Shown: in pieces, positions 61,151 to 64,000 of the stretch | Position numbering within the stretch: position 1 is the stretch's first letter | Layout of the letters: each line of letters begins with the position of its first letter | DNA from: Apostichopus japonicus | Taxonomy: Eukaryota; Echinodermata; Holothuroidea; Aspidochirotida; Stichopodidae | Length of the DNA stretch: 64,000 bases | Assembly (NCBI RefSeq): GCF_037975245.1 | Contig: NC_092571.1 | Span: 15,743,917-15,807,916 of the forward strand | Direction of reading: 5' to 3' | Translations under genes and position numbers: made by a program | Notes under the pieces: generated by a model | The model's database searches: none | What the model saw: only the letters and a program-made list of their open reading frames with translations | Told to the model about the DNA's origin: nothing

Positions 61151-64000
61151 ACATACGCAAAAAGATGATGGATTGGTTTGTGTCTTCTTATACAGTTCAA
61201 AACAACATGCAAATTGAATATTTCCGGACTTCCTAGCAGAACAATATAACCAAAATTGCTTAAATCGGGTGTAAATAAATTAGCAATTTTTATATGACCC
61301 ATGTGTGATGCTGTATTACAATATATGACATATATACAATTACTGAGGTCTGTGAGTTGCACGCAATGGTGTTCACCAGCCTTGCACGAAATAAAAAGAG
61401 GGCGCTGTCACACATCGGTCATATCCAGTTGCGTGTGAAACTTGACGAGCTGAAGTCAGATCTGATACAAGTTTTTGAGACATATTTTCAAGTTCAACGT
61501 TTCAAGTCAAAACTGACTGAACATTTTCAGCATCTGTTTTCTTAACATTTTTTGCCCCGTTCGTCCAAACTGCACTGTAGGTAAAATAGCTATAAAGTCA
61601 ATCACCCAGTGCATCTTTATCATGCAAGTTGGTGTCCAGTGCGTTTGCATGCTAAGTGAGTGCTTTCACACGTTTGTGTTTGGCATTGTTATGAACGCAG
61701 GATCTTTTAGCCAGGGACGCAAAACATTCAAATTGCTTGCGTCCTGCGGAGGCAAACTTGTTTTTTTCAGGGTACAAACCCCAAAGACATGCACACACTC
61801 ACAATAAGGCCTATCCAAAGCATAACAAACACTTTTTCGAATGAATATCTTTCTTTCTTTCTGAAGTTTCAAAAAACCACAACTTTTCAAAAGAACCAAA
61901 ATTTCTTCCGATCCTAATACACAGATGATTGAATTTGTTTGGAAATAAATAAATCATAATGTTGAATCAACTGCAGAGTACAATACTCCCATTAAAAAGA
62001 TTTTCAAGCTGAAAGTAGCCAATGATACTTTTCCATATTTCCTGTGATTTGATTGGCTTATAGTCCCTTGCCATTGTCTGCAAACATTCTTGCAATCTAT
62101 AGTCAGTGCTCAACGAACACTAAAAGTATGTTGTTTAAATACAACTACAACGTTACTGTCCTCTGTGTAGAGATAGCGAAGTTTGTACTATAGGTTATCA
62201 TAATTATGTGTGCACTCAAATATAATACAGTTAAGTGTTGTTGACACATATATGACAAGAGACACTCATATGGTAGGAAGTTGAATTTGTTTCTAAGAAT
62301 ATCACGTATATTTCAATCATTCTTTTGATCACAAAATGTTATGAGTTATGACAATTTATGAATTTTGTGGGAAGCTAACATCTCTGATACTGAAAAGGAT
62401 TTTTCATCTCACAGTATGTTTGTTCTCTCCACATGGAGAGTTGCAGAATGTGGATTCACACCAACAGTAAATTTCTTCATCGCAAACTTGCATAAATTTT
62501 TCCAGTCCTTTTGACAACATGCTTCAGTTAAAATTTGTTGTGAGTGTAAACTATATAAACTTCGTCAAGAGTAGCCATTTGCGCTTGAGGTTTTCATCAA
62601 AATTGCGTAAAAAGCTATTTATATACTGTAGTAGGAAAGAGGTCAAAACTGGCTGGGGTTGGGCCGACTTGCTTACAGTGGTTGGGGAAGAAAGGAAAAG
62701 TTTGTTCAACTTTGAATAAAAACTTAAGAATAAAATTGCATTGGGTAACTGTTAATGATTAACTTATGACAGGGGCTTATACACGTTGTGAGCAAGTACT
62801 AGGCCCTATAGGGGCATGTTCTTGTGAGATCTATACGTAACATTTTCTATGCACATCATTTACGGGCCTCAATTAAATCAGTTAAAAGTGTGGTACATAT
62901 ATTCTTGCACTTTCTCTCTATGCACTCATTCCACTTTACATTGTCCCAGGATTCTCCATGGCTTCATGACTTTGACCGTGTTCATGATGGTGATCATGGG
63001 AGTGTGCATGACCATGGTTCCCTTTCGATTCAGCGAAGTTTCCCTCTGTTAACAAAAGCCAAGAACAGGGATGAGCCTGGGGTTGACAAAAAATCACGGA
63101 ACTTTGCAAAAATTGTGGTATAGGCTCCAGTTTGCGTATGCTACAGTGTGTTAGGATAAGTTTTTGTCCCTGAGGTAGAAAAGAAATCACGGATATTCCG
63201 GGAATACGTGGAAAAAGCTCATGCCTGCAAGAATCTCAAGTTACCTTTCTTTTCTTTCTTTCTTTGTTCATGTGTGTATTGCCTGTCACAAGTACAGCTT
63301 TTTTTTTTACCTGTTTGGCCTCCCATAGTATGATAGAGTTTGTTCTCCCTTACTGTTGAGTATGTAGATGGTATCTCACCACAATTAGAGTTATGCATGT
63401 CCACCTGCAAGGTTAACCATCCGAGAAAAACACAAGAGTAACCTACCGTCTTGACTTTTTTGACATTTTTCTAAGTCATCATCATTCTTTTTGATGCTTG
63501 GACGCTGAACTTTGAGCTCTTCTAGCTCAAAATCTAAACAGTCATGATGGCAAAAGTTGAATGTGCTGTGAAAGCTCATGCCGTTAGCTACGATATGGTG
63601 GGTACGACAGGAACAGTTAAAAAACTTCTATCTATGCTCTAGCAGCCTTGGAAAGCGACCAATTTAGTGTGTAAAGTCAATGGAGCAATTAATTGTGTTG
63701 ATACACCGGTACAGTAGCTGTGGTCCCTGTACTGACTGTTGTGTGAAAATGTGGTGCTATGTTTTGGATTGGTCATCTTGAAAGCATTACTGACTACCTC
63801 TGCTTTTTGAGTGGACTTATATGCTCAACAGCAGTGGACCATAGTGGTTTTTGCTGCAAGTACAATTTTGCCTAGAGCTAGTAGTTTGAGTAGTTTAGTC
63901 CAGCTGTCAGTGTGTGATATTAACAGAGAAAACTTTGAAGTATTTGGCATAAATAGAAATGTGTACTTCCTGCCCCTCTTGCATGCAAATGACTGCTAAG

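Larger units (their letters stand above)
55675..63579 (-). pseudogene. ureG: Urease accessory GTPase UreG with an in-frame stop; possibly disrupted
   Basis: UreG is a cytosolic SIMIBI-class GTPase that delivers nickel to urease. Exons found: 63447-63579, 62940-63045, 59211-59335, 58468-58564, 58106-58253, 57090-57193 and 55675-55800 (stop TGA). Exon 2 encodes the nickel-binding His-rich N-terminus (HGHAHSHDHHHEHGQSHE). Then come the P-loop [20 protein letters not shown], the metal-site motif [48 protein letters not shown] (G4 NKTD) and GPTIFAQVKHMVGVPEIADL. Directly after NFSRE the codon at 58142-58140 is TAA where the family has Leu. The join from exon 2 (ends in phase 2) to the core exon (needs phase 0) does not fit, and about 20 expected residues before RAFTVG were not located. 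The first exon is supported only by phase. It may be a pseudogene, a polymorphic null allele or a base error; all other motifs are intact. Confidence 0.8.

Overview
The window is animal genomic DNA with large introns, GT-AG splice sites, dense simple repeats and many small DNA-transposon relics. The gene content fits a marine invertebrate deuterostome, most likely an echinoderm and possibly a sea cucumber: an animal urease accessory protein (UreG), a stand-alone IgGFc-binding-domain secreted protein, a large CUB/EGF/Calx-beta mosaic protein and a motile-cilium docking protein. The taxon is inferred from these genes; no ribosomal or mitochondrial marker is present.

Five protein-coding loci were rebuilt exon by exon. 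In each, the exon phases were used to check the splice joins. (1) REV1 (-, 9009 to beyond the left edge) encodes a translesion DNA polymerase; seven exons cover the BRCT domain and much of the catalytic core. (2) An IgGFc-binding-like secreted protein (+, 11721-15944) has four exons and 521 aa. (3) A secreted CUB/EGF/Calx-beta protein (-, 36597-19841) has 15 exons and about 1118 aa; every internal exon is class 1-1. (4) An ODAD1/CCDC63-type outer dynein arm docking protein (+, 46254-53089) has 11 exons and 571 aa. (5) UreG (-, 63579-55675) has an in-frame TAA in a conserved block, a partly duplicated last exon and no identified exon joining its N-terminus to the GTPase core. The genes alternate in direction: REV1 and the IgGFc gene are head-to-head, the IgGFc and CUB genes tail-to-tail, CUB and ODAD1 head-to-head, and ODAD1 and UreG tail-to-tail.

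The spaces between genes and the introns hold: a minisatellite of about 23 units (0.9-1.9 kb); a tRNA-derived SINE; four short hAT-type non-autonomous elements with clear 8-bp target-site duplications, plus related fragments; two foldback elements; a two-copy MITE family; a decayed LINE reverse-transcriptase tail; several long (TA)n tracts; and an almost 700-bp uninterrupted (CCCT)n tract inside a CUB-gene intron. An X-box-like RFX site lies about 2 kb upstream of the ciliary gene, in a region rich in the palindrome TAGGCCTA.

The genes do not form one pathway. The two secreted proteins may both belong to extracellular or innate recognition. ODAD1 is ciliary, REV1 is nuclear and UreG is cytosolic. 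No previously undescribed multi-gene system is demonstrated here. The most unusual features are the damaged UreG, the anchorless CUB/Calx-beta mosaic, the foldback element in the IgGFc 3' region and the transposon cluster at 40-43.5 kb.
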